From the NCBI GenBank assembly GCA_036897525.1, contig JAYMTJ010000015.1, forward strand, positions 1 through 64,000: DNA of 64,000 nucleotides. Direction: 5' to 3'. Numbering within the stretch: position 1 is the stretch's first letter; every line of letters starts with the position of its first letter. This document shows positions 50,795-63,870 of the stretch, piece after piece. The position numbers and the translations under genes are program-made. The notes under the pieces were generated by a model, which did not search any database, had not been told where the DNA came from, and worked only from the letters and a program-made list of their open reading frames with translations. The stretch is from Pelargonium x hortorum (taxonomy: Eukaryota > Streptophyta > Magnoliopsida > Geraniales > Geraniaceae).

Positions 50795-50867
50795 CAGTAA
50801 AGACTCGATTCGAACCTTTGCATGCTGATTCCAAGAGCCAATGTTCTACCAACTGAGTTATACACCC
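50795..50867 (-). pseudogene. tRNA relic (tRNA-Gln/Lys-like)
   Basis: On the minus strand the 5' half GGGTGTATAACTCAGTTGGT resembles plant mitochondrial tRNA-Lys, and the 3' half GCATGCAAAGGTTCGAATC resembles mitochondrial tRNA-Gln; the anticodon position reads TTG. D-arm and T-arm have the canonical 26-base spacing. The D-stem is broken by two G-to-A changes relative to the usual GCTC/GAGC. The T-stem and acceptor stem do not pair, and residue 33 is C instead of T. It is a decayed tRNA gene, or a chimaera of two; identity is uncertain. Confidence 0.45.
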
Positions 50868-51839
50868 GGAAAGGAAAGGGCGTTTCTTTTTATTGCGGTC
50901 TTGTATAAGCGTTTTTAACGAGTCTATCTATAGAATTACAAGATCCTTTTTTAGAGGACACCTGCTCTAAATAAACAAAAAAAGTGTGTGGAAAAAACTC
51001 TTTTGTGCTATTTTTTATTTATATTGATATAGACTCTTATTAATCGGTCTTTGATGAACCTCTCATATTTTTGATTTTAATACAGCTGTTCCAAATAGTA
51101 AGGACTCCTTTTATCTGGCAATGTAAAAAGCCTAAAATATTGTATTAACCCAGCAAATAGACTAAGTTATTTGCTTTTGATGAAACTAAAATTCCTTACG
51201 AGACCCCGTGAAAAACAAACCCAGGAACTCCACTTGTTTTCATGTCTCTTTTCTAAGCGTCCCTCTTTTTGATCTGATTACTATAAACAACACCATATGC
51301 TAAAGCTAGAAGTCAAGCATAATAAATATGGGTCTCTCTTTATTAAGTGCTTTTTCCTTTGATTGCCCACTACAAAGAGGGTTTGCTTGAACTAGATATA
51401 AAAGAATTCCCTTATTAAATATTGACACATATATTTGAAGCCTTGTAACAAAGTAATTTCCTATTAAAGGCACTGGCTAATATCCGCCAAAGGTTTATGA
51501 AGTGAGGGGCGGCTTAGCTAGACAAAGCTGTCTGCTAAGAGAGATTCTCTTTTGTAAACAAGAATTGCCGCTAAGGTGAATCTAATAATAGAATATTGTA
51601 CTTTCTACTTTAACCCCTTATATTGAAATGAGCTCTTGTATGCTTATGTTTTACTCTTTTCTTAATCTTCAATATCTACGATTTCCACCTACACTACAAA
51701 TGTCCCACAGACTCGAACTTACGTTTTTAATTCACTGATGGACCCTTATATTATATATACTTAGTATAAATTATAATTAACAAAAAGAATAAAGCACGGA
51801 TTCGAGAAAGCTTGCCCTAAAAGACAATATGCTATATCT

Positions 51840-51905
51840 CTCCAAAAACTAGGATTGAACCTACCTGAGCCCTCGCATGCTAGGTACTCAAAAGAGCAGT
51901 CGATA
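51840..51905 (-). other. tRNA-like relic, weak
   Basis: The minus strand carries GGTAGGTTCAATCCTAGTT, a T-arm with a TAGG/CCTA stem, preceded by GCATGCGAGGGCTCA and by GAGTACC where D and anticodon arms might be. A six-base T-loop and no acceptor pairing make it doubtful. It is preceded on that strand by a long T run (complement of A14 at 51,905-51,919). Confidence 0.2.
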
Positions 51906-52332
51906 AAAAAAAAAAAAAGAGAGAATAATGAAACAGAAAATTCCATACTTTTAGAAGGAAAGCAGATACTATAAAACTACCACTTATTGTATATAAGCTA
52001 TTTTCGGATTCTAGGATAATAAACCAGTGCGACTTCTAGAGCTCAAGTTCTCGGTAGGGCATACGTGGTTCAAAGCAGCTAATAGGATTTCTTGCGGTAA
52101 AGCAGAGAATCCTAAATATATGAATATCATAGGTTTATTGAAGCAATGTTATAAAACTTTAGAATTTATTGGTATGAAATTACTTCTTGTTTATATACAA
52201 TTAATTACATCCTTACATATTTCTTTTTTTAAAAACAATATTACCACAGGACATTCATTTTCTACTAGTTCTGCTACTTTGAGAGAATCGTTTTGCTGTT
52301 CTTGGTATCAAGTTAAGCTCTATATGATTTGA

Positions 52333-53700
52333 TTAGAGAGTAATCTTGTGCGGATTTCTACCGCAGTAAAAGCACGCTTGCCTAAAACGGCTACTCACAA
52401 GCTTGAACCTCAAACGGGGTTTATGTCAAAATTGTGAAAATCAAGCAACTCACCAGCTTCAATCTCTCCCGGGTGAAGCACAACGGAGATTACTCTTTAT
52501 TGCCCTTCATGTGAGTCTTTATTCCTAAACAATAACATTCATTCTTCTGTTGCTAACAAGCTTGCCTACTCCATTCAGTTGTTAGCTAAGCAAGCTTACC
52601 TAAGGAAGTTGGGAAAGAAGGTTAATGCGAGTGCAGATGGCTATCAATTCCTAGCAGTCTAAGGAAGAAGGTCAATGCTTTCTAGCCCAAGTGCAGCTAT
52701 TGGAGCATGCCTCTTTGCTGTTGAAAGGGGAAATCGAAGGTCGGTGTTGCATGTTAGCCAGTGTAGCACTATCTTTGCTAAGGTCAAGCAAGTGTATGAA
52801 TTATACCTCTTTCAGGAAGGTCAAGTTTGGGTTGTTAAGGGAACTTCTAGACAGAATGTAGGTTGCTATTGACTAAGAAGAGGACAAATACAGGACTGTT
52901 ATTTCATGCTTATCTTGTTAGCAGTCGAATTCAAGTTCCGTCTTAAATAAGAACTCAACCGCTAACAAAGCTACTTCTCTGCCAACTACACTCAACTTCT
53001 CTAACAGCTATCCCTTTCAACTTCGACGTCACTGTACTTCTCCTAGCTTGGCCGGCTAGATCATGTCCATCTTTACCTTCCTGCGATTAGGCACTTGTTC
53101 CCTTTCAGTTTTCTTATTATATCTTCAACCGATTTCACAGGCTATCGAATACAGGACTTGCTTTGGACTTTAGCTACACAGGTTTCACTAGCTTGATTGA
53201 ATTAATACACTAGCTTGCCATTCGACTGCCAACTTTCAACTGTAAACTTCCTCATCAAGCATTCCTTCAATTTTCTGGTTTAGGAATGATTAATATATTA
53301 CTGTAAGTAGAATGATTATCTCTTCCTAATTGAAGATTCATCCCTCTCGGCTAACAAGAATGCTATGAGAATTGACCTCCTCTCTGGGTTTTAGGAAAAG
53401 CTAGGGAAAGTCTCCGACTAATTGCAGGTGTTGCTAAATGAGTGATTCTTAGTTTAAGATAGATGAGCTTAGAGTACTCTTCATGGTTGGGATTGAAGCT
53501 CTATCTGTATAATGGGATTGAAGGCAAAGAGCTTGCTCTTTGGTTTTGTAATGGACATGAGCTTAGCTTAGAGGACTCCTCTTATTAGTTCTTCAATTGA
53601 GAAACCAGACATTGACGGTAAAGGGAGAGCTAAGGCTAAGGCAAAGCTATGAGAGCTTGCTTGTTGCTATTTCTTATGAATTTCCTAACCTATCCATTTC
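52333..53700. other. Island of moderate-GC mitochondrial-type DNA
   Basis: From about 52,400 to 53,700 the texture returns to that of 4-6 kb and 31-32.6 kb (AAGCTTGCC, CTAGCTTGG, CAACTTC words). No gene recognised. An AAGGAAG-AAGGTCAATGC word near 52,662 recalls one near 5,047 (AGAAGGTCAATGC). Such shared words between islands suggest a common source. Confidence 0.4.
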
Positions 53701-53821
53701 GACTCTATAGGCAGGTCATGCTTTTTTCTTCAATTCCTTCCATTTTAGTGTTATTTATTTCAAATCTTTCCCTTTGCAAGGTTTTATATAGAAAGGAGCC
53801 ATATAGAATAGGTTGAAATTC

Positions 53822-53919
53822 AAAGGTTTTCGGATATAGAATCAGCCTTTCCTCAGTGCATTTCATACCTCTTTAGGTTACTAGCACTTCAAAATGTGAA
53901 AGGTTTTCGGATATAGAAT
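53822..53919 (+). repeat. 21-bp direct repeat, 77 bp apart
   Basis: AAAGGTTTTCGGATATAGAA followed by T occurs at 53,822-53,842 and 53,899-53,919 without mismatch. A related TTTCCGGATAATA word appears near 62,331. Confidence 0.9.
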
Positions 53920-56900
53920 AGAATAATAGAAGATACGCTTTTGAACTAGGTTTTGCTTTTTCTACCTCCAATTAGTGGAAGAATGTTAGCCTTTTCTACT
54001 ATATAACAGTCCAATTATTCTCACCAATTATTAGAATGAGAGCCTTTCTTAAAAAGAAAATATTAAAATATTAGTAGAAAAATGAGGTATAGTACTTATA
54101 AAGGTAAACACCTCTTGACCCTTGCTCTTATCACTAACCCAGAGGAAAGCTTGCTTAGAGGGGCATATTGAGCACATCGTTCTTACCGCCAGAGGACGAA
54201 GAAATCCGGAATAGTATTCGTTACAGTTAATAACCTTACACAGTGACACCAACAACTGCTTTTATTCCTTGTCGTTTCTTACTCTTATCCACCTCTTTTA
54301 AGTAAGACGAAGGTCCGAGTAACAACTTCTTGTTTGTTATGTTAGCAATTGTCATAATCTTGCATAAATACGTATTATATATCAAGAAATTTTTTCTGTT
54401 GGGAGGCTACTCTCCTGCTTAATCCAAGAGTTTTAAAGGAATCCTTGGGACAATCCTGCCCTTATATTTCTAGAGCAGAGCCCCTATCTACGCTTGTCCG
54501 TTTATTTATATAATAAACCCCTCACTTGGAGACCCTTTTTTTAATTTAAGTATCTACTACAGAGTTGCTTTGACTTAATCTACCTTCGAGGACTCGGTTA
54601 TTATATTAACCCGGAAATCTAAGATTTTAATACTAAATTGTGTACAATTTTTGGCTGCTATATACTATACCTAAACAGTGCTAAGTGTCAGTGTTTGAGC
54701 TCCAGTCTCTGTGAGATACATCTAGATTCCAGTACTAAAATATTGTAACTCTTAACTATAAAACAAGCTTCACATTAACATTTTGAGTTTAGCTCTGTTG
54801 AAGGTATACTCTTTCCTAAAAGTTTTTTTATTATAAACATGTCAATTACTCAAAAGCGGAATCCATATCACATAAGTCTAACATTTAAGGGAGTTGTTTG
54901 AAAGCTTGCTCAATGCTTTGATTAGCACTCCGTAGATTAAAGGGTTAACTCAGTATAAAAAAGCTTCCCTAAAGGAGTATGCTTTGTATGTACCCCGTGA
55001 AACTACTTATTCTATAGAACTTTAGCATAAGCAAAATCTAGTACTTTTTATAAATGCACTTTTTCAAGATCTAAAACGAAACGGCTTCCCGTCCTTTTAT
55101 AAAAAGAATACTATTACAAACTAGTTTAAGTGCTTGCTCTTGGGGTGGACCCAAAACACCTAGTATTAAATTAGGCTACTCTTTACACTTATTCAGAGAA
55201 TTTTAATATATCGTATCAAAAGGCATTCTTCTTACTCGGAACTAGGCGGTTTTATCCAATTGTTTTCAAATTTTTAGCAGAGATATAGAGAACTCTAAAA
55301 AACTCGAGGGATTTTCCTTATGAATGAATATTGAGACAAATTAAGTGTAGTGTACCTGAGTGCCCGTCTAACTGCTTTATACATCCTTGAAATTAGAGTC
55401 TTCTAGGTATTGATTGGGTAGAAATGGCTCTCTCTTATAAGGAAAGAGAACAGGTAAAGATAATATAAGGTAAATGCAGAAGGGGGACTGGGAAGATATG
55501 AATAAGAGAAATGTAGTGTAGGTCATCCAAAGCAATTTCTCTACGTCTAGAACAGGGGAATTCCTTTCTTAGTTTCTTCCTTTTTAACTAAGTACTTTTA
55601 GGTAACTTATATAGACAGTCAGCGCCCCTTATGAGTTCTACTTATCGAGACTAAGCCTCCTTGATTATAGGAGAAAGACTTCCCCGTTTCTAACTTCCGA
55701 GAGGGCTTATTCCTATTATTAAGAGCTTGTTTAAATAAAGAGAAAGTCTAACTAGTAAGTATCCGTGTATAGTTGGATTCCCCTTGGGCAGCTTTTTTAT
55801 TCTTGACAAAATCCCTGTGTTTTTTGTGGGTAAACTCGTAGCGAAGTCCTGCTTAGCTTTTGTACCAAATATGTGGGTTCTCTCTTCCTGTTATTTATTG
55901 TCTCGAATGTTCTTTATGTCAAAAACCTCCTTGCAATATCCCCAGCTAAGGTCTTAATCAAAGGAAGACTTAATTAAGCTCTTATGGCTCTTAGTCTCGG
56001 CCATTACATTTTTCTAAGGGTTAAGGTTTTAGCACCTGGTAGATGGAGGACAAACCTCAGAATAGTTATGGATTTTCTGTATCGAAATTGAAGTTTTGCA
56101 TTCAATGTAGTATCTAACTAGAACTTATAGGGTCTCATTTCTAATTGAGATTACGTAAATAAAATAAACTCAGAAATATATAATACAAAATTGACAACGA
56201 TCGTGCTTGCGTATAAGGTTGCTCTTCGAATAGTTTTGAAACCTTTACATTTACATTGAGTGCAGCATTTTATCAGGGTTGACTGAATGAGTCTTTTTAT
56301 CTAATCCTTTATATAAATATACCGGCTTTTTTCTGAGGACTTCTAGTTGTAGAAAAATTAGGAAAAGCAGAATCTCTTAAAAGCATTATAGCTAACTAGT
56401 ACTTGAGTGAATACCTGTATTCTCTATCCGAAGTAGTAAGATTTTGTTAACCGCGGTAAAGTCTAGTGAAATCCTAAAAGACAACCTAAGATTTCTCAAG
56501 CTTTCTTCAGTCTTTCTTGATTAAATGTAAAATTTCGAGTTATTTTATATACACGGGCTTAAGTACTCTTAGAATTCCTGCTTTACTTATGTTATTTTTA
56601 ATATGGATTTGGACTAACCTCGCGCTCTTAGTCTTTGATTGCCTTAGAAATGGGGTTCACAGCATTGACTATACCGTTTTTTTATGAAAGCTCTATTCAC
56701 AACTAACTATATTTTATGAAAAACTGGATTGGATTATCCATTATGTACCACGCACCTTATAATTAGAAAAGACTTGTATTGATTGAAATATATGACACGC
56801 TTACTTGAGATTTATTATACCTTGCAAGCTGCGGTATACTACAATGTGAAAAGGGGATGCATATGGATGACTAGCATGAACTAAAAGTTATAAGAAATTA

Positions 56901-58535
56901 GGTATTGACTGCCCCCGGAGTTGACACTCTATTAACTTTTCTGCTCAAACACCCAAACCAAGCCAGAAGGAATAGTATGCACAGGATTAAGTCAAGAATG
57001 TATGAAAGTGCTCCAATGAGCTCTTACAATACAGCGTTATACGAAATGTCTAATAAAGGATTACCCTTTTCAAGGAAGAGGCATCAATCCAAAGTCAGTA
57101 TCTAATCTAGTAAATGTACAATCTCAAATAGAGTCTTTTTATACCTATTTTTATAGCAAAATTTGAAAAAACAAAAGTAGTGAAAACTTAGATTAGATCT
57201 CCTTATTCAGAATACGCGAAATTTCGGTGTGCTGCTAACTAACTAACGGACGACTAAAAAACCCTATAAACTAGAAAAAATGATTTGAACCAAAAGAAAA
57301 GGGATAAGAAAAGAATGCTAGTTTAGCTATAATAAAAGGTTTGTACGTGCTATTTCCTCTATTCTACTTACTTTCCAGTCTCTCTCCTAATTAATCGGAA
57401 GGCTCTACTACTTATTTTTTTATTTTTAATTCCCTTAACACCTCCTAACTAAATGTGAGTCTTTTTACAGGTATATTGGCGTTGAGTGAGAAATCTCCGA
57501 TTCACTGAAATTAGCTTTAGCGAGGTTTGGGATAGCACATCAAATTAATTATAGAGGCTCTAAAACTCTTAACAAACTTAAAAGTAAAAGGACTTAGTCA
57601 AGCAAGCTATTTACAATATATTTTAAGTCCTCCATTGAAAAAGGCACTCTCAGAACGGTATATGAGTCTCCTCAGGTATCCTGTAAATTGAATCCCAATA
57701 CGTCTAAAACAGTTAAGTAGAATCCCTCATTCTCCTTATGGGTACTTTAGAGTCCTTTAACCTCAAATTTTAGTAATTAAAAAAAGCATTTATTTTAAGA
57801 ACTCCGTTATAAGCTGTTTTACAAACAAAAAAGCAAATAGGCTTTCTTCGGGATAGGAAAAATTCTAACTAGTATCGAATTAATAAGGAAACCCACTCCT
57901 TTACTTTAGTTATAGGGAACCCCAGTAATTAATTCTAGGATGCGACTCGTTTTGTGAGAATTAAGTTCTAAATCTTTTGTAAATAAAGAAGTCCATCAGT
58001 AAAAAGAAAAAAGTTCTACAGCTCCTCTAATAAAAATGTCGGGTTTAGCTATGAATTACAGCAAATAAACAAGGGACCTGATTCCGATCTCTCAAAGATT
58101 TTCTATCTAAGTCTAACTTCAATAGAATTAAGTCTTTCTCTCGGTTTTGCTAAGTAATTAAGTTAAGGTCTAATACTATGCTATAAAAGTCGTATAAGCT
58201 TCGGGTTTTGCAACAGTAGTAATAAGCCCGGCACTCTTAATTAACCACGTAATATTAAGTAAGAATCGGAATTTCTTGGGCATGGCAAAAGAAAAAGTAC
58301 GTAATATGCTCTTTGAAAGGCCCTACTTCCCTATATCCTAAAAAGGGGTATTTCAAACATCTGAAAACGTACTTTCTTCCAAAAGTAAAAACAGCTTACA
58401 GTAGTTCCTGTTTTAATGCAAGGAGATGAGCATAGAACTGGTGTTTTGTGTTATTGTTATGCATCTGTATTTGTCATTCGTTTATTTAGGTTCCGGTTTT
58501 GCTTGGATAGCTTTTTTTTAATAGAAATAAGGGAG
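53920..58535. other. AT-rich organelle-like non-coding DNA
   Basis: No gene recognised. It contains the second copy of the 35-base repeat at 54,897-54,931. Open frames at 54,049-54,255 (minus) and 56,905-57,105 (plus) are short and unsupported. Confidence 0.4.
54897..54931 (+). repeat. Dispersed 35-bp repeat, copy 2
   Basis: It starts TTTGAAAGCTTGCTCAATGC and differs from 25,192-25,226 at four positions, all transitions. The ACTCAGT word follows at the same offset as in copy 1, so the shared unit was once longer. Confidence 0.7.
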
Positions 58536-58570
58536 TTAAAGAATATTGAAACAAAAGAACTGAAGCCGAG
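58536..58570 (+). repeat. Terminal-region repeat family, copy 1
   Basis: The core AAAGAATATTGAAACAAAAG then AACTGAAGCCGAG is preceded about 40 bases upstream by a TTTAGGTTCCGGTTTT word. Related copies lie at 58,760-58,848, 62,311-62,375 and 63,871-63,930. Confidence 0.6.
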
Positions 58571-58759
58571 TGAATCTGTTTCTGGTTTTCCTAGAAATTG
58601 AAATTATAGAGCTTCTAGTAAGAAATATGTATATATAGGGGATGGGTTTTTTTAAGTAAGTTATTAAGGGTCTCTGTTTAGTTTAAGTCGAGTACAAGAT
58701 ATAGCTAGGAGGCACTTATAAGCAAGGGAGGTTTTACCTTATAATATAGAAGGGTTTTT

Positions 58760-58848
58760 TTCTTTTGTTGTTAGTTTGTTTCCAGGTTTTCAATTGCTGA
58801 TACCTGATAGTCAAAAGGATTTTAAGGAATAAAAGAACTGAAGCTGAG
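58760..58848 (+). repeat. Terminal-region repeat family, copy 2
   Basis: TTTGTTGTTAGTTTGTTTCC near 58,766, then GATTTTAAGGAATA, then AAAAGAACTGAAGCTGAG (58,831-58,848), which matches copy 1 at 17 of 18 positions. Only a few hundred bases separate the two. Confidence 0.6.
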
Positions 58849-60146
58849 GTGTAATGAATGCCTTTCCGGTTTAAAGAAGGTCTAAAGGATTTATTTAGTA
58901 ATATAATTATCATATGAGTCCTTATATTCTATAGTACTTTATAGATATTCTAGTAAAAGTTTAATTGTTAGTTAGGGAATATCCTCTTGTTCCCCGTATC
59001 TTATTGTTCACAGAGGTTACGAACCTTGTAGTGCATAGATAGTCTACCGGACTGAAGCAGAGCGGAAGAAGGGTAACCCATTAGAGTATTTTGATAGTAC
59101 ATACCATACCCTATAGCACTCACTAACAACTAAAACTTTCACTTCAATTACTGGAAAACCGAAAACAAATTGCCTTTAGCTTGACTTGCTCCTAAAAGAC
59201 CCTTAAATATCGCTTTGAAGTAAACCCCCCTTTTTTGAAGAATTCCTTGTGACTGACTACCTTAGAAAACTGGATCGGCAAAGGAAAACTGTCTATAATT
59301 TTTGTAATTCAAATCCTAAGGATAAATAATACAGACTAAAGCAAACCCATACAAAAGGAATAGCATTATCCTCAGTTCAGGTACCCTATAAAGCTGTCGA
59401 TATACATTTGAAGCCTTTAGAATCCATATTTACTATCTTTTACTTCAATTATTGACATTGACCTCCCAATGGCCAGGGAACCCCTAATTACATTACTGTG
59501 CTTTATAATATAATATATTCTCTTTTCTATTTGTTCTATTACTGGAATCCTAAAAACAGGACAGAACAGGAACAAACCCCATATAGAAAGCTTTTAACTT
59601 GATAAGAGGGAGTATTCTTGTTTATGGATTCCCTTGCCGAACCAACCGGGTAAAGTCTTCTTGCAAGGAACTGATTATCTTTCCTTTTGGTTCTTGGCTT
59701 TCTTGTATACTTCTTTAGAGAGCTTTATGAGGCTAGCTATTTGGGTTTGGAAAGCAGTCATGCTGGAATTGATTCTAATAATTCTATTTCTGGAAGGAAG
59801 CTGTCCCTTTGTAAGTGGAGTTGAAAGAAAAGCAAGCACACACAGTTTTAGCTGTCGGTAAAATATTAGACAGAAACGGACTTTCTAGAGTTTAGGTATT
59901 TACTCTCAACTTCTGTGTATTCTTGTCTAAAGTCATATCTAGTCGAGAGTACTTATCCGATCGATATATTTAGCAAAGGCTAGCATGCTTGAGTCAACTC
60001 CAGGTCTTTGTAAACCAAGGTCTAGTACTTATCATCTTTAGTTCTTCTCGTTCGTTATAGAAACCAGATACCTTTCCTTGTAGGGTCGAAAGTCTAAAGA
60101 ATTGGTTATAATGGAGGCACCTCTTTCCTTAATAGCAATAGCTGGC

Positions 60147-60330
60147 AAAGGTGTTAAAGATTCTAATGCGATGGACCTGGTTTTTTATTGTCTGAAAAGT
60201 TTCCTTTATGCAGTGCGGAGAGTAGGATATATTTTCTAAGTTGACAAGTGTTTTGGGTGTTGCTCTATCTATACTTAATACTATTTCTTAAAAGGAGTTA
60301 TTCTAATGTAATGCTGTGGATGGACCTGGA
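60147..60330 (+). repeat. Diverged direct duplication, about 145 bp apart
   Basis: 60,147-60,180 (AAAGGTGTTAAAGATTCTAATG then GATGGACCTGG) and 60,292-60,330 (AAGGAGTTATTCTAATG then GGATGGACCTGG) align with small length differences. This is another old local duplication in the last 6 kb. Confidence 0.55.
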
Positions 60331-62310
60331 TAAATAATAAGTCACTGTAACTATTTTAGGAGTACCTATAGAATAGAAAAGTAGTGTTGTTGTAGCTAAT
60401 AAATAAACTGATTAGGATTTTTCTGTATGAATAGAGAGATTGGAAGAATTATAAAGCATAGTACTTAAATTAAATAAAGTCTCAACTAACTATAAGGAAT
60501 TGTACTATAAATAGGGTTCCTTAACTAAAGGGCATTTCTTTAGATAATAAAGGGTTGCACGGTTTAATTCTTAATCCTTTTGGACTTGGGAATTTACTGT
60601 GGTGGTAACAGAATTTAGGTATTTTATCTTCCTATTTATTTCCCTGAGAAGGATTTTTCCTTATAGTTTATAGGAACTCTCTTAATTCTTGTCTTTGTGA
60701 GATTCCTAAAGCTCTTGTTCACCTTTTTTTGTAAACCAATCAATCCAGTTCCGGTCAATTGAGGCAATTGAGGTACTTTTTTCAGGTTGTACTAACTAAT
60801 TCCCAGCTTGTTTCTTAGGACCCAACCTAACTATAACTCTAACTGATCTAGTCTCTAGTCTAGGAACTTACAGGAACCTGCCTGTGGGAGAACCGGTTCA
60901 AGTCAATTTTTTTGCAGAAAGATACTGGACCACGCAAAGAGAATCCCCGGCTCCAATAAAGTATAACCTCTTATCTCTCTCGTTATAAAGTCTAAAATTT
61001 CTCACATCTATATTTAGACTCTGGATACTACAAATTTACAGTGCTACTTAGTTCCGTCAGGGAAAGCTCAGTACCATAATAAAGCCCCAGGCTTAAGTTA
61101 ACGATTTCCGTGGGTACTAAAGGAACATAGGGTCCTGCAATGAAATGAGATTTGAAGCGCATTAAAATAAAAAAATTGATATCTTCTGCTGTCTATTTTT
61201 TTTTTATCACAGATTTCCTCTTTGTACAATGCCCTTATCCAAGGAATTTCCTTTGTAGACATATCACAATTTTCTAGCAATTTCTGATAAATATAGCCAA
61301 ATTAAGTACACCTAAAAAAGAAATATATAAACTAAAAGATTCGCGTAATAACCTGAAGCTCTTAATGAATGAATAACTTTCCTTTTATAATCTTTTTTGT
61401 AAAGCGCTCTTGAATTGAATTCCAGGAACTCCTAAAAATGAGGGTATCTACATTCTTGTGTAATAGTATAGCATTAGTTTCGCCTTGCGTTTGTAAAAAA
61501 CAAAGTGAATAAGCTCTAGACGCATGTTTGAAAACTTGTTAATCAGGTTACATATAGGAAAGGTGGAATATAGGAGACGGATCCGATGGTTATTAGATTA
61601 GTAAGTCGCTATTCTTTTTTCTTTATACGTTTACTCCGATTTAGATTACAAAGTAAGACAATTTTTGTTAAATCAATTGTATGACCATTTCCGTGCACTT
61701 TAGCATAAGTTGTTGGATCCACGGGTATGATTTTGATTTCCTAAATTTCTTAGGTTTTACAGTTGACAGTAGGGTATATAAATTAAATAAGGAAGGTTTT
61801 TTTTTCAAACTCGGTTTTCTAAAGGAAACTACTTTCCAGATGTCCAGCTTTAGCAGAATAGGTATACATAACAATTAGAAAAAAAAAAAGGAGGTTCATA
61901 AATTAGGGTAAATACTATACATTTCTTGGGTCCCAACTGCTTAAGAGGTATCTTAACTGGCACTAACTCAAAGCAAGAATTTCTAGTTAGGTATGGTTGG
62001 TTTAGTTTGTATTCATATTTGTTATTTGGAATAGATGCAAGCAGAAATCTAAGTAATTCTATAAACTTTTGGTTCCAAGGTAGGAAATTCAATGTCAAAA
62101 GAAGGGTTCACACTTTAATTGAATACCTTAGCAAGATATTTTAGATAGAAACTTTAGACTTATTAGAATGAATAGAATGAATTTTTATTCACATAATCTT
62201 TAGTAATTACTGATATAGGCTCATGGTATTTCTTTATCCTTGAATTTACTAGATTAGATATTGGGTGTGCAACTAACTGAAAAGTCAAAGTAAGGAGGTT
62301 TTCAAAAGTG

Positions 62311-62375
62311 TTTCTTTGTTGTTTACAGAGTTTCCGGATAATAATTTTAGATTTTAGAGAATATTGAAGCTAAAC
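62311..62375 (+). repeat. Terminal-region repeat family, copy 3
   Basis: TTTCTTTGTTGTTTACAGAG, TTTCCGGATAATAATTTTAG and GAGAATATTGAAGC follow the same order as in copies 1 and 2 (TTTGTTGTTAG, TTTCCAGG, GAATATTGAA). Heavily diverged. Confidence 0.45.
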
Positions 62376-63870
62376 AATTTCCAGTATCTCTATAAATAAG
62401 TGTTAAACTCTAATTAAATAAATGGACAGCTTTTTCTAGCTAGAAGGTAGCACTCTCCCTAGATAGTATAGGAATTCCTGAACAAGGGGTTTAGGAAAAA
62501 AGGTAATAATTTAGAATAAAATCTCAGGTAAAATGCAACACCTTACTTAAGGTAGCCTCGTAGAAATTACATTCTGGTATTTCCTTAAGTATTAAGCCAA
62601 GCGCTTTGTGTGAGGGGGAACATGCTTTTAGTAGCCCAGGACGGTGAATAGAGGAGTGGAATTCTATCTAAACTATATAGTGAAATTCGGTTCCAAAGGT
62701 CCCAGTTGTCAGTAATTCAGTAATTTATAGGAAATCAAAAGCTTATTAGGTACAAAGACAAGGTACATGTTTTAGCGCAAGGCCAATGGTTGTGTACAAA
62801 GGATTTTTAGAATTCTAAAGGGAGACGCTTAAACCCTGAGATTAATTCGATAACCCTTCCGTAATTCTGTATGTTAAGTTTTAGGTAACAGGTAAGTAAG
62901 AAGGAAGTTATAGTTTTTTTCTCTGCTTAAGGATTTCAAGGATCGAGACACACAGGATAAAGCTAAGATGAACTAGGTGATTGAGGGTCCTATCCTATAT
63001 ATATATTTATTTTGAAATATAAGGAAGGTGTTTTACTCTTGTGTTAGGTATTCCCTTTTTCTTTTAGCTTAACAGGAATAAATATTTGCAAGTCATGAAG
63101 AAGTAAATCAAGAATAAGAAGTCATGAGGAAAAGTATGAAAAAGCATAGAACAAGTATGAGAATTCTCGTTTTAGTGAAAGTTTTCCTTTTTAGATATTC
63201 TGGGTTTTAGGTATTTCCTGAGATTCTATTTGAGATTAGTGCTTTCCAGTATTTTAGCAGCTTAGTAATATAAGTAAGCACATTTTCAGGTAGATATGGT
63301 CTCTGTATCTTGGTTAAAGGCATTTCCAGAGAGAATCTTTATAATAGTTGCCGTGTTCCGTATTTGTTCTAGTAAGCCATCTTACAGTACAGGACGAATT
63401 ATAGATCCCAGCTTCTTTCTTATCATTTTTTTTATCTTATAATTTTGTATGTAATAGGTAGCAGCTTAAGTCTGTAAGGAGTTTAAAGGGTTGTTAGATT
63501 AAGAATTTCTCAACAAGGTAAGGCTTTATTACCAAAAGGGCAATAAATTCAAATATATGAAAATGCTAAATGGGTCAAAATGTAAATAGAATTAGAAAAC
63601 TAAGTAAGGGCTCAAACTTTAAGAGGTCTAGAATTAAAGTCCTACATTTTCTGGGAGGTATAAAAGAAAGGGGTACCTGAACTACAGATAAAGGCATCTA
63701 GATATAAAGTTTAGCGTTATTGTAAAAAATCTTTATTTAGAATCTTTAACTTAACCGATTTTGCAAAGTATTGACTGAATTCGTAAGTTTATTTTTTGAA
63801 TTCCTTGGATCCGGATTTGTTATCCTTTTTAGTTTTTTGAGAGTTTTTTTTATTAAGTTAAGGTGCTTTT

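Noticed and set aside
52027-52332. 101-codon frame from a GTG start
   Set aside because: Non-ATG start, no recognised similarity, Phe/Leu/Ile-rich composition expected from AT-rich DNA.
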